The position numbers and the translations under genes were made by a program. Positions 21,048-29,368 of a DNA stretch of 64,000 nt are shown piece by piece (position 1 is the stretch's first letter; each line of letters opens with the position of its first letter). Source of the stretch: Bacteroides oleiciplenus YIT 12058 (GTDB lineage Bacteria; Bacteroidota; Bacteroidia; Bacteroidales; Bacteroidaceae). Below the pieces are notes generated by a model. That model was not told where the DNA came from, did not search any database, and saw nothing but the letters and a program-made list of their open reading frames with translations. The stretch covers positions 1,519,312 through 1,583,311 of the forward strand of contig NZ_JH992941.1 in NCBI RefSeq assembly GCF_000315485.1, read 5' to 3'.

Positions 21048-21746
21048 ATGAAGAACTTGGTTATTTTGTCCGGTGCCGGGATGAGCGCCGAGAGTGGCAT
21101 CAGTACATTTCGTGATGCTGGCGGATTGTGGGACAAATATCCGGTGATGCAGGTGGCCAGCGCCGAGGGATATGTGCGCGACCCGGAGCTGGTGATTAAC
21201 TTCTACAATGAGCGCCGCAAGCAGTTGCTCGATGTGAAGCCGAACGAAGGTCATGTTGGCCTTGCCGAACTGGAGAAGGACTTTCATGTGACGGTGGTCA
21301 CGCAGAATGTGGATAACCTGCACGAGCGTGCCGGAAGCACGCACGTCATCCATCTGCACGGCGAACTGACGAAGGTTTGTTCGAGCCGTGACCCTTATAA
21401 TCCCCGTTACGTCAGGGAGTTGAAGCCGGAAGAGTATGAAGTGAAGATGGGCGACAAGGCGGGCGACGGCAGTCAGTTGCGTCCGTTCATCGTCTGGTTT
21501 GGTGAAGCTGTACCGGAGATAGAGACAGCTATCAACTATGTGGAGAAAGCGGACATCTTTGTGATTATAGGTACTTCGATGAATGTATATCCGGCCGCAG
21601 GCCTGCTGAACTATGTGCCCCGCGCGGCGGAAGTCTATCTGATTGACCCGAAACCTGTGGATACCCATTCGATGAGGCGGATACATGTGATTCAAAAAGG
21701 AGCTTCGGAAGGGGTGAAAGAGCTAAAGAAAGAGATTCTGGGCTAA
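21048..21746 (+). CDS. Sir2-family NAD-dependent protein deacylase (class III type, no zinc cysteines)
   Basis: A 232-residue sirtuin. The NAD-binding motifs are GAGMSAESGISTFRDAGG (9-26) and TQNVDNLHERAG. The catalytic His is H104 in IHLHGEL. Tyr53 and Arg56 (YNER) match the YxxR pair that lets SIRT5/CobB-type enzymes take succinyl or malonyl groups. The zinc module is reduced: only one cysteine (KVCSSRDPYN) is present where family members usually have two CxxC pairs. It is a single gene with its own promoter. Downstream is a 22-bp-period repeat array, convergent with the glycan locus. Confidence 0.93.
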   Translation: MKNLVILSGAGMSAESGISTFRDAGGLWDKYPVMQVASAEGYVRDPELVINFYNERRKQLLDVKPNEGHVGLAELEKDFHVTVVTQNVDNLHERAGSTHVIHLHGELTKVCSSRDPYNPRYVRELKPEEYEVKMGDKAGDGSQLRPFIVWFGEAVPEIETAINYVEKADIFVIIGTSMNVYPAAGLLNYVPRAAEVYLIDPKPVDTHSMRRIHVIQKGASEGVKELKKEILG

Positions 21747-21780
21747 CTGCCAGTACTATAGTAATCTACAGACAGATATT

Positions 21781-21878
21781 TTTGCCATCTTTTGCCACTG
21801 CATTGGCAAACTTTTGCCATAGGCATGGCAAAGTCTTGCCATCGCGGTGGCAAAGTTTTGCCAAGCCTATGGCAAGAA
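21781..21878. repeat. 22-bp-period palindromic array 1
   Basis: Four units begin at 21791, 21813, 21835 and 21857, exactly 22 bp apart. Each is TTTGCCA, six variable bases, TGGCAAA and two bases. The cores are CTGCAT, TAGGCA, TCGCGG and AGCCTA. A lone TTTGCCA at 21781 precedes them. Seen as 11-bp halves, the orientation alternates. The array lies between the convergent sirtuin and glycosyltransferase genes. It could be a terminator-like RNA, a protein-binding array or a mobile repeat. Confidence 0.85.
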
Positions 21879-21927
21879 TTCGTTTGTTAGTAGGTGAAAA
21901 AGATGGGATTACTTTGCCTTCCGCAAC

Positions 21928-22674
21928 TTACTTCTTCAGCACTACCCGCACCACGAACCATGCATGGTGTGCCACGGTACTTATCAATCCGTAGTGCTGC
22001 GCCATGATGCGGAAGCGTTCCCGCAGGGATGCTTTTTGGTTCTGTGTGGTCATGCCTTCTTCCAGATAATCGATAAGTGTGAGATGCGTGTTGTGCAGCG
22101 TCCGCGCTTTTTTCATGATGCGGATGCACCAGTCGAAGTCGGCGGAGAAACGGTAGCGCATATCGTAGGGCATAGCCAGACTACGTTTGGCGAAAAATGC
22201 TTGGTGGCAGACGAGCATACCTTGCTTGAAGCTTTTCCACGTCAGCACTTCGGGGGCGGAGAGGCGGCGCATGCGCAGGAAGTGCCCTTCTTTGTCAACC
22301 AGGGCGGTCTCACCGTAAATGACGTCCGGCAGTTCGCCAATCCCCAGGGTATGCACCAACTGTTGCAGCGTGTCGTCTTCGTGGAAGCTGTCGCCGGCGT
22401 TGAGGAAACAGAGGTAGTCGCCCGTAGCCAGATTGATGCCCTTGTTCATGGCGTCGTACAGTCCCTTGTCCGGTTCGCTGACAATCCGGGTGATGCGGTC
22501 GCGGTACTTTTCGGCAATGGCGAGGGTGCGGTCCCGGGATGCACCGTCTACGATGATGTACTCCACATGATGGTAGGTTTGTGAGATGACACTCTGTATC
22601 GTGTCTTCCAATACGGCCTCGGCATTGTAAGTCACGGTGATGATGCTGAACTTCGGGGTGGGACGGTTATGCAT
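21928..22674 (-). CDS. Family 2 glycosyltransferase
   Basis: Cytoplasmic GT-A fold transferase of 248 residues. It begins PKFSIITVTYNAEAVLEDTI, the usual nucleotide-binding strand. IIVDGASRDRTLAIAEKYRD follows, then GLYDAMNKGINLATGDYLCF, and the DxD-like metal site is in LNAGDSFHEDD. Its length fits the WcaA-like group that adds single sugars to a lipid-linked repeat unit. It overlaps the next upstream gene by 8 bases and is the last gene of a three-transferase minus-strand operon. Confidence 0.93.
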   Translation of the reverse strand: MHNRPTPKFSIITVTYNAEAVLEDTIQSVISQTYHHVEYIIVDGASRDRTLAIAEKYRDRITRIVSEPDKGLYDAMNKGINLATGDYLCFLNAGDSFHEDDTLQQLVHTLGIGELPDVIYGETALVDKEGHFLRMRRLSAPEVLTWKSFKQGMLVCHQAFFAKRSLAMPYDMRYRFSADFDWCIRIMKKARTLHNTHLTLIDYLEEGMTTQNQKASLRERFRIMAQHYGLISTVAHHAWFVVRVVLKK

Positions 22675-23932
22675 GTCTTCCGGTTATTTTGTTATAAACG
22701 TCGATGTATCTCTTGGCGATGGCTCTTTCGGAATAGTTGCTGACGGCTTTCCGGACGGCTTGTTCGGCGAGGGTGTCGTATTCCGGTTCGGTCAGTATCC
22801 AGTAGATACCGTTGGCGAAATCCTCGGCCGACTTGTATTGCGCCACATATCCGTTGTGCAGATGGTCTATCATCTCCGGTATGCCGCCCACGTTGAAGCC
22901 TACGCAGGGGGTGCCGCACGACATGGACTCTATGATGGTGTTCGGCAGATTTTCTTCCAATGCCGGGGTAACGAAGAGGTCTACAGCGTTGTAGATGTCC
23001 ACCAGTTGATGCTCGTTGTGGATGAAGTTGAGCGGATATACCTTGAAAGGCAACATGTGTTCCAATTGCTCGGACTGGTTGCCGAAGACGACAACGCCCA
23101 GTTGGTCTTTCAGTTCCGGATGCTTCTCTGCCAGCAGTTTACAGGCCTTAATCATGTAGTCGATGCCTTTCCGCTCATCCGTAATCTTTGCCGAGCCGAA
23201 CAAGATGAGTTTACTGTCTTGCGGAAGCATGCATTTGTTGCGGGCTTCCTTCTGGTTGTGCGGCTTGAAGAGGTTGGTATTGATAGGATTGGGAATACTC
23301 GTGATGCTGTGCCCGCTGAACAGGGCGCTCTTCTGAACGCGCTCTTCCAGCCAGTGGCTACAGGCTACGAAGTTAATGTGGCGCCCTTCATACAACTTTT
23401 GCTTTTTGAGGAAGATGCGGTGGGAGAGGTCTCGTTTCCGGCTTCCGCCGTGGATGAAGGGGCAATGGTGGCATTCTTGTTCGTAGTGCGTGCAGCCGCC
23501 GGAGTAGTGGCAGATGCCGGTGCAGGGCCACATGTCATGCAGGGTCCATACCACGGGCTTGCCCGAGGCAAGAATCTTCTCGATGTTCTTTAGGGAAAGC
23601 ATCCCCTGGTTTATCCAGTGAAGGTGTATGATGTCCGCTTGCTGAAACTCCGGCAGGGTGGTGATATCCGTGCCGGTATTGGCTATGTCTACGGCGAAGA
23701 GATGCCTTTTATTGAAGTGGTTGGCTTTCCAGATAACAATCCGTTCCCATACGAATTTCCACACCATGCGCAGGTTGTGGTTCAGTTCTACGACGGTGAT
23801 CTGTTCGGTTTGTTTGTCGCGCACCAGCAGCTTGGCCTTGATGCCGCTATTCTTAAGGGCTTCCATGAGGCGACTGGCGGCTACGGCTGGCCCGCCTATC
23901 TTCTCTGTGGTATTGATAAGTAGTATTCTCAT
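22667..23932 (-). CDS. Family 4 (GT-B) glycosyltransferase
   Basis: A 421-residue retaining transferase. It starts MRILLINTTEKIGGPAVAAS. The acceptor domain has DIIHLHWINQGMLSLKNIEK and WTLHDMWPCTGICHYSGGC with clustered Cys and His residues. The C-terminal Glycos_transf_1 domain has ILFGSAKITDERKGIDYMI and the EX7E-type block PALEENLPNTIIESMSCG. It is paralogous along its whole length to the product of 23929-25206, with which it overlaps by 4 bases (ATGA). The donor sugar is unknown. Confidence 0.93.
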   Translation of the reverse strand: MRILLINTTEKIGGPAVAASRLMEALKNSGIKAKLLVRDKQTEQITVVELNHNLRMVWKFVWERIVIWKANHFNKRHLFAVDIANTGTDITTLPEFQQADIIHLHWINQGMLSLKNIEKILASGKPVVWTLHDMWPCTGICHYSGGCTHYEQECHHCPFIHGGSRKRDLSHRIFLKKQKLYEGRHINFVACSHWLEERVQKSALFSGHSITSIPNPINTNLFKPHNQKEARNKCMLPQDSKLILFGSAKITDERKGIDYMIKACKLLAEKHPELKDQLGVVVFGNQSEQLEHMLPFKVYPLNFIHNEHQLVDIYNAVDLFVTPALEENLPNTIIESMSCGTPCVGFNVGGIPEMIDHLHNGYVAQYKSAEDFANGIYWILTEPEYDTLAEQAVRKAVSNYSERAIAKRYIDVYNKITGRHA

Positions 23933-25206
23933 TGTATCACCTTTTTCTTTTTTAGATTTTGATAGAGAGTGAGATATTCCTTTGCAACGACTTCACTGGA
24001 ATATTGTTCAAAGACCCGGCTTCGCATAGTTTCCTTCGATAGAGAGGTTTGAGCTTCGGTCACTCCCCACCGGATGCCTTCTGCCAGGCTGTCGGCAGAG
24101 AGATAGTCGGCGAGGAAACCGTTTTCCTTGTGCCGGATGATGTCTGCCTGTCCGCTGTTGCCGAAAGATACGGGGATGCAACCGCAGGCTTGTGCTTCGA
24201 TGAGAGTCTGCCCGAATGTCTCGTAGAAGGAAGCGGAGACGGTGACGTCTGCGGCGGAGTATAGCTGTGAGAGTTTACCGGTGTCGCCGATTCTTCCGAA
24301 ATAAGTATAGCTGACGGGGATGGCGGCAAACAGTTTTTCCGGATGCTTGATTCTTCCGAACAGGGCGAGATGAAGTTCTTCCTCCCGGAAGTGATTCTTT
24401 TTAATCAGCAGGCGGAGTGCTTGCAGCAGGTATTCCACTCCTTTGATGGGGTCGTCGATGCGGGCGGCACCGAAAAGGATGATGTGCTTGTCGGCGGGCA
24501 AGTCCAGCTCTTTTCGGGACGATGCTTTGTCCAACATCCGGAAGTCGGCGGGGGAAAGGGTATTGGGGATGACGGAAACAGTTTTTTCCTGGAGTAAGGT
24601 GCTTTGGCGGACTTGCGAGGAGAGCCATGTGCTGACGGCAACGATATTCAGTTGGTCGGCATGGGCGAAGAGTTTCTGTTTCTTCTTGAATACCCGGTGT
24701 GCCAGGTCGTTCCGGCCGGGGAAGCGCAGGAAGCGGCAGTTCCGGCATTCACTTTTGAAAAGCGTGCAGGTGTGGGCGTGGTGGCAGATGGCTGTGCACT
24801 CCCACATGTCGTGCATGGTCCAGACGACCGGTTTGCCCGATTCGAGGATTTCCTGTATGTTGCGGATGGAGAGCATTCCCTGGTTAATCCAGTGAAGATG
24901 TATGATGTCGGCTTCGCGGAACGCTGGTAGGCGGGTTACGTTGAAGCCGGTGTTGGCAATGGATACGGTGAAAAGGTTTTTCCGGCTGAAAAGGTTGTTC
25001 GTCCAGATAACCAGTCTTTCGAAGAGGAAGGTACATTTCTTTTGCCAGTTCTTGCCCACCGGAATCACTAATTTCGACTGGCTTTCTTTGTGCAGAACGA
25101 GCATTTTCACCTCTGTTCCCGCTGTATGGAGCGATTCCATCAGGCGTCTGGCGGCAATGGCGGCTCCACCTGTTTTCTCGGACGTATTGATAATAAGTAC
25201 TCTCAT
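23929..25206 (-). CDS. Family 4 (GT-B) glycosyltransferase, tandem paralogue
   Basis: Start placed at the ATG at 25206 (MRVLIINTSEKTGGAAIAAR) because it aligns with its neighbour's start; a longer frame begins at 25257. The protein has about 425 residues. It shares with its neighbour DIIHLHWINQGMLSIRNIQE, WTMHDMWECTAICHHAHTC and the C-terminal SFYETFGQTLIEAQACGCIP donor-binding block. The conserved Cys-rich segment (ECTAICHHAHTCTLFKSEC) occurs in both and may bind a metal or be structural. It is the first gene of the operon 25206-21928 and diverges from the nonulosonate operon across about 120 bases. Confidence 0.93.
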   Translation of the reverse strand: MRVLIINTSEKTGGAAIAARRLMESLHTAGTEVKMLVLHKESQSKLVIPVGKNWQKKCTFLFERLVIWTNNLFSRKNLFTVSIANTGFNVTRLPAFREADIIHLHWINQGMLSIRNIQEILESGKPVVWTMHDMWECTAICHHAHTCTLFKSECRNCRFLRFPGRNDLAHRVFKKKQKLFAHADQLNIVAVSTWLSSQVRQSTLLQEKTVSVIPNTLSPADFRMLDKASSRKELDLPADKHIILFGAARIDDPIKGVEYLLQALRLLIKKNHFREEELHLALFGRIKHPEKLFAAIPVSYTYFGRIGDTGKLSQLYSAADVTVSASFYETFGQTLIEAQACGCIPVSFGNSGQADIIRHKENGFLADYLSADSLAEGIRWGVTEAQTSLSKETMRSRVFEQYSSEVVAKEYLTLYQNLKKKKVIQ

Positions 25207-25270
25207 GTTGCGGAATGTTTTGGCAAAAGTACAGCTTTTACTGCTTTCTATCCACAAATTCGCGGTTTTT

Positions 25271-25302
25271 TTAGCCAGTAAAGGCTAAAGTATCTATCTT
25301 TG
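25271..25302 (+). promoter_or_regulatory. Promoter for the nonulosonate operon
   Basis: TTAG (weak -33) at 25271-25274, 20 bases, then TATCTTTG (perfect -7 box) at 25295-25302. The ATG at 25330 follows after about 20 bases of leader. This also supports 25330 over the upstream TTG at 25300, which lies inside the -7 box. Confidence 0.65.
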
Positions 25303-25329
25303 CAAGGGAATAACTATAGTAATAATCAT

Positions 25330-26181
25330 ATGGGAGAAAAAGGCTTGAAATGGTTGGAGCAGCTCTGGCAGTGCTTCCTCAGCATCGTAAAAATCCTGTT
25401 GCAGTCCAAGTGGAGCACACGTTTGCCGTCTTCTTTCAGCAATCCGGATGAGTTGCTGATACTGGCTAACGGTCCCTCACTGAACCGCACGGTGGAAGAA
25501 TCGGCAGATTTCATTAAGGGAAAAACCTTGTTGGCAGTGAATTTCTGTGTTACCTCGCCCATGTTCGAGCGCCTTCGCCCCGAAATCTATCTGATTGCAG
25601 ACCCGTTGTTCTGGATTGTTCCGGAAAAGCGCATACAACTCTTCAAGACGATGGCCGAGAAAACCACGTGGGACATGAACTTCTTTGTTCCCGCCCGCGC
25701 CCTGAAGAACAAAGACTGGCAACCGCTTCTGGCTGGCAATCCCCACATCAAACTCTATATTTACAACACCACCCCGATTGAAGGTTTCCAAAGCTTCTGC
25801 AACTGGATATTTCGCCGGGGCTGGGGCGTTCCCCGTCCGCACAACGTATTGATACCTTCCATTGCTGTGGGGCTTCGCTTACCTTTCAAGAAGATTTATC
25901 TGGCAGGTGCCGACCATTCCTGGCTGCCGGAAATCACTGTAACCGATGATAACGTAGTACTGATGCATCAGAAGCACTTCTACGACCAGAATAAATCGCA
26001 GGCCGACACCGTGAAACAGGAAAACCTGAACAGCGCGCGGCTCTACACCATACTTTATCACATGCACGTAGCTTTCAAGTCCTATTTCATACTCGAAGCT
26101 TACGCCCGACGGCTGGGTAAGGAGGTAATCAATGTCACCCCCGGCTCTTATATCGACGCTTTTAAACGGATGAAATTATGA
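25330..26181 (+). CDS. DUF115/MptE-like protein of the glycan locus
   Basis: A 283-residue protein from the ATG at 25330. The block LLILANGPSLNRTVEES resembles the GxGPSL nucleotide-binding signature of DUF115/MptE-like proteins and of Maf-type nonulosonate transferases. ADPLFWI, IPSIAVGLRLPFKKIYLAGA and DHSWLPE follow. It opens the operon with the cytidylyltransferase and nonulosonate synthase genes and overlaps the former by 4 bases. By context it may transfer the CMP-activated nonulosonic acid or act on its precursor. This is inference; the motif match is moderate. Confidence 0.6.
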   Translation: MGEKGLKWLEQLWQCFLSIVKILLQSKWSTRLPSSFSNPDELLILANGPSLNRTVEESADFIKGKTLLAVNFCVTSPMFERLRPEIYLIADPLFWIVPEKRIQLFKTMAEKTTWDMNFFVPARALKNKDWQPLLAGNPHIKLYIYNTTPIEGFQSFCNWIFRRGWGVPRPHNVLIPSIAVGLRLPFKKIYLAGADHSWLPEITVTDDNVVLMHQKHFYDQNKSQADTVKQENLNSARLYTILYHMHVAFKSYFILEAYARRLGKEVINVTPGSYIDAFKRMKL

Positions 26182-26930
26182 AAGATGGAATAATTATTCA
26201 GGCACGCACCGGCTCCACCCGGTTGCACAACAAGATTTTGCTCCCCTTCTATGGTGAACAACGCATTATCGACATTCTGATAGCCAATATCAAACAGGCC
26301 TGTCCGGACAAATGTATCGTGCTTGCCACTACCAACCGTCCGCAAGACGATGTGCTGGCCGAAGTAGCCCACCGGGCGGGTATTCTTAGCTTCCGTGGTG
26401 ATGAAGACAACGTGCTCGACCGCTTTATCCGTGCCGCCGAAGTCTTCGGCATCGACCGTTTCATCCGTGTTTGCTCGGACAATCCTTTCCTGCGCCCCGA
26501 AACTTTCAACACCTTCTTTGCCGAACACACTTTCTCACCGGCAGATTATATCGCCTACGGTTTTGCCGACGGACGCCCTACCATCAAGTCGCATCTGGGA
26601 TTGTATGCTGAACTGACTACCACGGATGCCTTGCGCCGTGCAGCTGTCTCTACCCAAGAGAAACTCTATGTGGAGCATGTCACCATCTATCTCTATACGC
26701 ATCCTGAAGCCTTCAATGTGCGCCTTTTGCCATTGCCCACTGAACTGGAAGGTCGCTTCGACCTTCGCTTCACGCTCGATACGATGGAAGACTTCACCCT
26801 GTTGCAGGAACTTTATGCCACCTTCAACGAGAAGACCGACCATAGCGTTCATGCTCTCTTGCGACTGGTGGAAGCACATCCCGAATACCGTGCCAAGATG
26901 CTGGAGAACATTGCCCGGAACGAAAAATAA
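26178..26930 (+). CDS. SpsF/NeuA-like cytidylyltransferase
   Basis: A 250-residue nucleotidyltransferase. It opens DGIIIQARTGSTRLHNKILL, the N-terminal signature of SpsF/NeuA-type CMP-sugar synthetases, and continues with LATTNRPQDDVLAEVA, FRGDEDNVLDRFIRAAEVFG and VCSDNPFLRPE. It should activate the nonulosonic acid with CTP. It is translationally coupled to the preceding gene (ATGA overlap) and 11 bases from the synthase gene. The SpsF branch is less well characterised than NeuA, so the sugar acid is not certain. Confidence 0.85.
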   Translation: MKDGIIIQARTGSTRLHNKILLPFYGEQRIIDILIANIKQACPDKCIVLATTNRPQDDVLAEVAHRAGILSFRGDEDNVLDRFIRAAEVFGIDRFIRVCSDNPFLRPETFNTFFAEHTFSPADYIAYGFADGRPTIKSHLGLYAELTTTDALRRAAVSTQEKLYVEHVTIYLYTHPEAFNVRLLPLPTELEGRFDLRFTLDTMEDFTLLQELYATFNEKTDHSVHALLRLVEAHPEYRAKMLENIARNEK

Positions 26931-26941
26931 GAGAACAGATT

Positions 26942-27982
26942 ATGAGTACATATATAATAGGAGAAATCGGCCAGAACCATAACGGTTCCGTTGATATAGC
27001 CAAGTTGATTGTCGACTTGGTATCCCGCCCTGTCCGCGAGGAAGTGTTCAATATAGAACTTCGTCCGATGGATGCCGTGAAAATGACCAAACGTGATTTG
27101 AATGAGGAACTGACAGACTCTCAGATGAATCGTCCTTACGATTCTCCCCATTCCTTCGGGCGTACCTACGGCGAGCACCGCGCTTTTCTGGAACTGACGG
27201 ACGAGGAGCACTTTGAAGTCTATAAGCACGCCAAGTCTTTAGGACTCGACTTTGTAGAAACGCTCTGTTCAAAAGGTTGCCTCTCCCTGCTGAAACTTTT
27301 CACGCCCGACCGCCTGAAAGTGGCAAGCCGCGACCTTACTAATCTGCCGTTGCTGGAAGTAATGGCGGAAACACGGATACCCATTATCCTGTCCACCGGC
27401 ATGGCAGGCAGGAAAGAGCTGGATGATGCCCTGGAAGTAATTACCCGTTATCATACTAATATTTCCATCCTGCACTGTGTATCCCAATACCCCACCCAGC
27501 CCGACAATCTCAACCTGCGGACTATCGGCTATCTGAAACAACATTACGGTCAGTACACTATCGGCTTTTCCGATCATACCATCGGTATAGCCGCCCCTAT
27601 TGTTGCCGTAGGTATGGGTGCGGAAATGATAGAGAAGCATGTCACTATCGACCGTCGCATGAAAGGAACCGACCAGCAAGGCTCGCTCGGTCCCGACGGA
27701 GTGAACCGTATGATACGTGACATCCGCATCGCCGAACGCTGGTTAGGAAAAGAAGAATTGTATATCGACGCTTCTGTTGCGTCGGCAAAGGTGAAGCTTG
27801 AACGCTCCATCGCTACCAATAAAACCTTGCATCCCGGTGATGTCGTTACTGAGAATGACATCCATCTGCTGAGCCCCGGTGACGGTTTCAAGTGGGCGGA
27901 GCGCGACAAGGTGGTAGGGCATAAGGTGCTGAAAGAAATTCCGCGTAATGAAATCATCTATTCTTCACTGATAGAATCATGA
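26942..27982 (+). CDS. NeuB-family nonulosonic acid (phosphate) synthase
   Basis: A 346-residue enzyme that condenses phosphoenolpyruvate with a hexose or its phosphate to give a nine-carbon sugar acid. The TIM-barrel domain starts YIIGEIGQNHNGSVDIAKLI and has SRDLTNLPLLEVM, PIILSTGMAGRKEL, ISILHCVSQYPTQP, IGFSDHTIGIAAP and MIEKHVTIDRRMKGTDQQGS. The C-terminal SAF (antifreeze-like) domain (about 285-345) has ERSIATNKTLHPGDVVTEND. Pairing with a separate phosphatase gene suggests the product is a 9-phosphate, as in KDN synthesis. Its stop overlaps the next start. Confidence 0.92.
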   Translation: MSTYIIGEIGQNHNGSVDIAKLIVDLVSRPVREEVFNIELRPMDAVKMTKRDLNEELTDSQMNRPYDSPHSFGRTYGEHRAFLELTDEEHFEVYKHAKSLGLDFVETLCSKGCLSLLKLFTPDRLKVASRDLTNLPLLEVMAETRIPIILSTGMAGRKELDDALEVITRYHTNISILHCVSQYPTQPDNLNLRTIGYLKQHYGQYTIGFSDHTIGIAAPIVAVGMGAEMIEKHVTIDRRMKGTDQQGSLGPDGVNRMIRDIRIAERWLGKEELYIDASVASAKVKLERSIATNKTLHPGDVVTENDIHLLSPGDGFKWAERDKVVGHKVLKEIPRNEIIYSSLIES

Positions 27983-28842
27983 AATTAGCTGCCGTTGTTG
28001 TTCTATATCATCCGGACGAGAATCTGGTCCGCAATATAAACAGCTATCTGCCGCAGGTGGATACCTTGGTTTTATGGGACAATACGCCCGAAGGGGAGAA
28101 GACAACTTCTCTTTCCTTATCCGGTGTCTGTCATCCGGAGCGCTTGGAGTACATGGGATGTGGGCGAAATGTAGGTATTGGTGCGGCACTGAACCAGGCC
28201 GTTGCCTATGCCCGTGATAATGGTTTTACGCATTTGCTGACGCTGGACCAGGACAGTTATTTCCGGGAAGGAGACTTCCAGCGATATCTGGAAAACATCC
28301 GTGCTTACGGTGAAGATGCGGAAGCTATCTTCTCTACCAATTACTTCATCGTTTCCCAGCAAATTTCCTCCTATCCGGTGACGGAGAGTGTAGAAGAGGT
28401 TGCCTCTGCCATGACTTCCGGCACCATCTATCCTGTGGCACTCTTCGAAAAGCTGGGTAACTTCATGGAAGAGCTCTTCGTCTGGGGCATCGACTGTGAA
28501 TTCTGCTGGCGTGCCCGCAGGAGGCAGATTCCGACTTATTGTTTCAGGAATGTCCTGTTGCAGCACGATTTGGGCTATCAGAAAAAGAAACACCGTTTGT
28601 TCGGCAAAGAAGTGTTTCCAAATGAGTATCCTCCCCAACGCACCTATTATAATGTGCGAAATGGTATCATTCTTCACCAACTTTACCCCGATTGCCTGAA
28701 CCTGAAAGCCCATCTCCACTATCATCTTTATAAACGGATTGTCTTTGTCCTGCTTTACGAGCAACAGAAGTTTGCTAAGTGGAAAGCCCTTTGGGAAGGT
28801 TACCGGGATGGCAAGCGCAATCGTTTAGGCGAAAGAAAATAA
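27979..28842 (+). CDS. Family 2 glycosyltransferase (rhamnosyltransferase-like)
   Basis: A 287-residue transferase. It opens MKLAAVVVLYHPDENLVRNI. The donor site has VDTLVLWDNTPEG and GCGRNVGIGAALNQAVAYAR, and the metal motif is in HLLTLDQDSYF. The middle block VWGIDCEFCWRARRRQIPTY is typical of rhamnosyltransferase-like GT2 proteins. The C terminus is amphipathic and may touch the membrane. It overlaps the synthase gene by 4 bases. The stop is 23 bases before the phosphatase start. Confidence 0.92.
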   Translation: MKLAAVVVLYHPDENLVRNINSYLPQVDTLVLWDNTPEGEKTTSLSLSGVCHPERLEYMGCGRNVGIGAALNQAVAYARDNGFTHLLTLDQDSYFREGDFQRYLENIRAYGEDAEAIFSTNYFIVSQQISSYPVTESVEEVASAMTSGTIYPVALFEKLGNFMEELFVWGIDCEFCWRARRRQIPTYCFRNVLLQHDLGYQKKKHRLFGKEVFPNEYPPQRTYYNVRNGIILHQLYPDCLNLKAHLHYHLYKRIVFVLLYEQQKFAKWKALWEGYRDGKRNRLGERK

Positions 28843-28865
28843 TTCATAACTCAAAAATATCTCTT

Positions 28866-29363
28866 ATGTTACCCAAGTTAGTTATTACAGATATCGACGG
28901 TGTTTGGACAGATGGCGGAATGTATTATTCGGCCGAAGGTGATATAATGAAACGTTTCTCCGTAAAAGACGGATGGGGTGTTATCTTTCTTCGTGAGCTG
29001 GGTATCCCCGTAGCTATCATGACGGGGGAGAATTCCCAATTGGTGCAGAAGCGTGCCGACAAATTGAAGATTTCCCGTTGCTACCTGCACGTGGGTGACA
29101 AGTTGACGAAAGCGAAAGAGGTCTGCGAAGAAATGGGCATCACTCTGGCAGATGTCGCCTTTATCGGTGACGACCTGAATGATATACACCTGTTGCGTGC
29201 TGTGGGCTTTAGTGCTTCTCCCTGCAATACACCCGATTATGTGAAGCGCGAAGTGAACTATGTGACGGCAGCTCATGGCGGCTTCGGTGCATTCCGTGAG
29301 TTTGTAGAGAAGATACTGGCAGACAACAGCATGCTGGAAACAGTGCTTCAGAAATTCATGTGA
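28866..29363 (+). CDS. KdsC-type HAD phosphatase, probable nonulosonate-9-phosphate phosphatase
   Basis: Start set at the ATG at 28866 (MLPKLVITDIDGVWTDGGMY). A longer frame begins inside the transferase gene and is less likely. The protein has 165 residues, the size of tetrameric type C0 HAD phosphatases. Motif I is DIDGVWTDG, motif II lies in GIPVAIMTGENS, and motif III/IV in DVAFIGDDLNDIHLL. KdsC itself hydrolyses KDO-8-phosphate. Next to a NeuB synthase and a cytidylyltransferase, the substrate is more likely a nonulosonate-9-phosphate such as KDN-9-phosphate. That assignment rests on context. Confidence 0.9.
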   Translation: MLPKLVITDIDGVWTDGGMYYSAEGDIMKRFSVKDGWGVIFLRELGIPVAIMTGENSQLVQKRADKLKISRCYLHVGDKLTKAKEVCEEMGITLADVAFIGDDLNDIHLLRAVGFSASPCNTPDYVKREVNYVTAAHGGFGAFREFVEKILADNSMLETVLQKFM

Positions 29364-29368
29364 AACAA

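Noticed and set aside
21781..21878. CRISPR array
   Set aside because: The constant arms are 7 bases and the variable part 6 bases; real arrays have repeats and spacers of about 25-40 bases, and no cas genes are near.
28866..29363. KDO pathway (KdsC proper)
   Set aside because: Motifs alone allow it, but the operon has a NeuB synthase and an SpsF-type cytidylyltransferase rather than KdsA, KdsB or KdsD.
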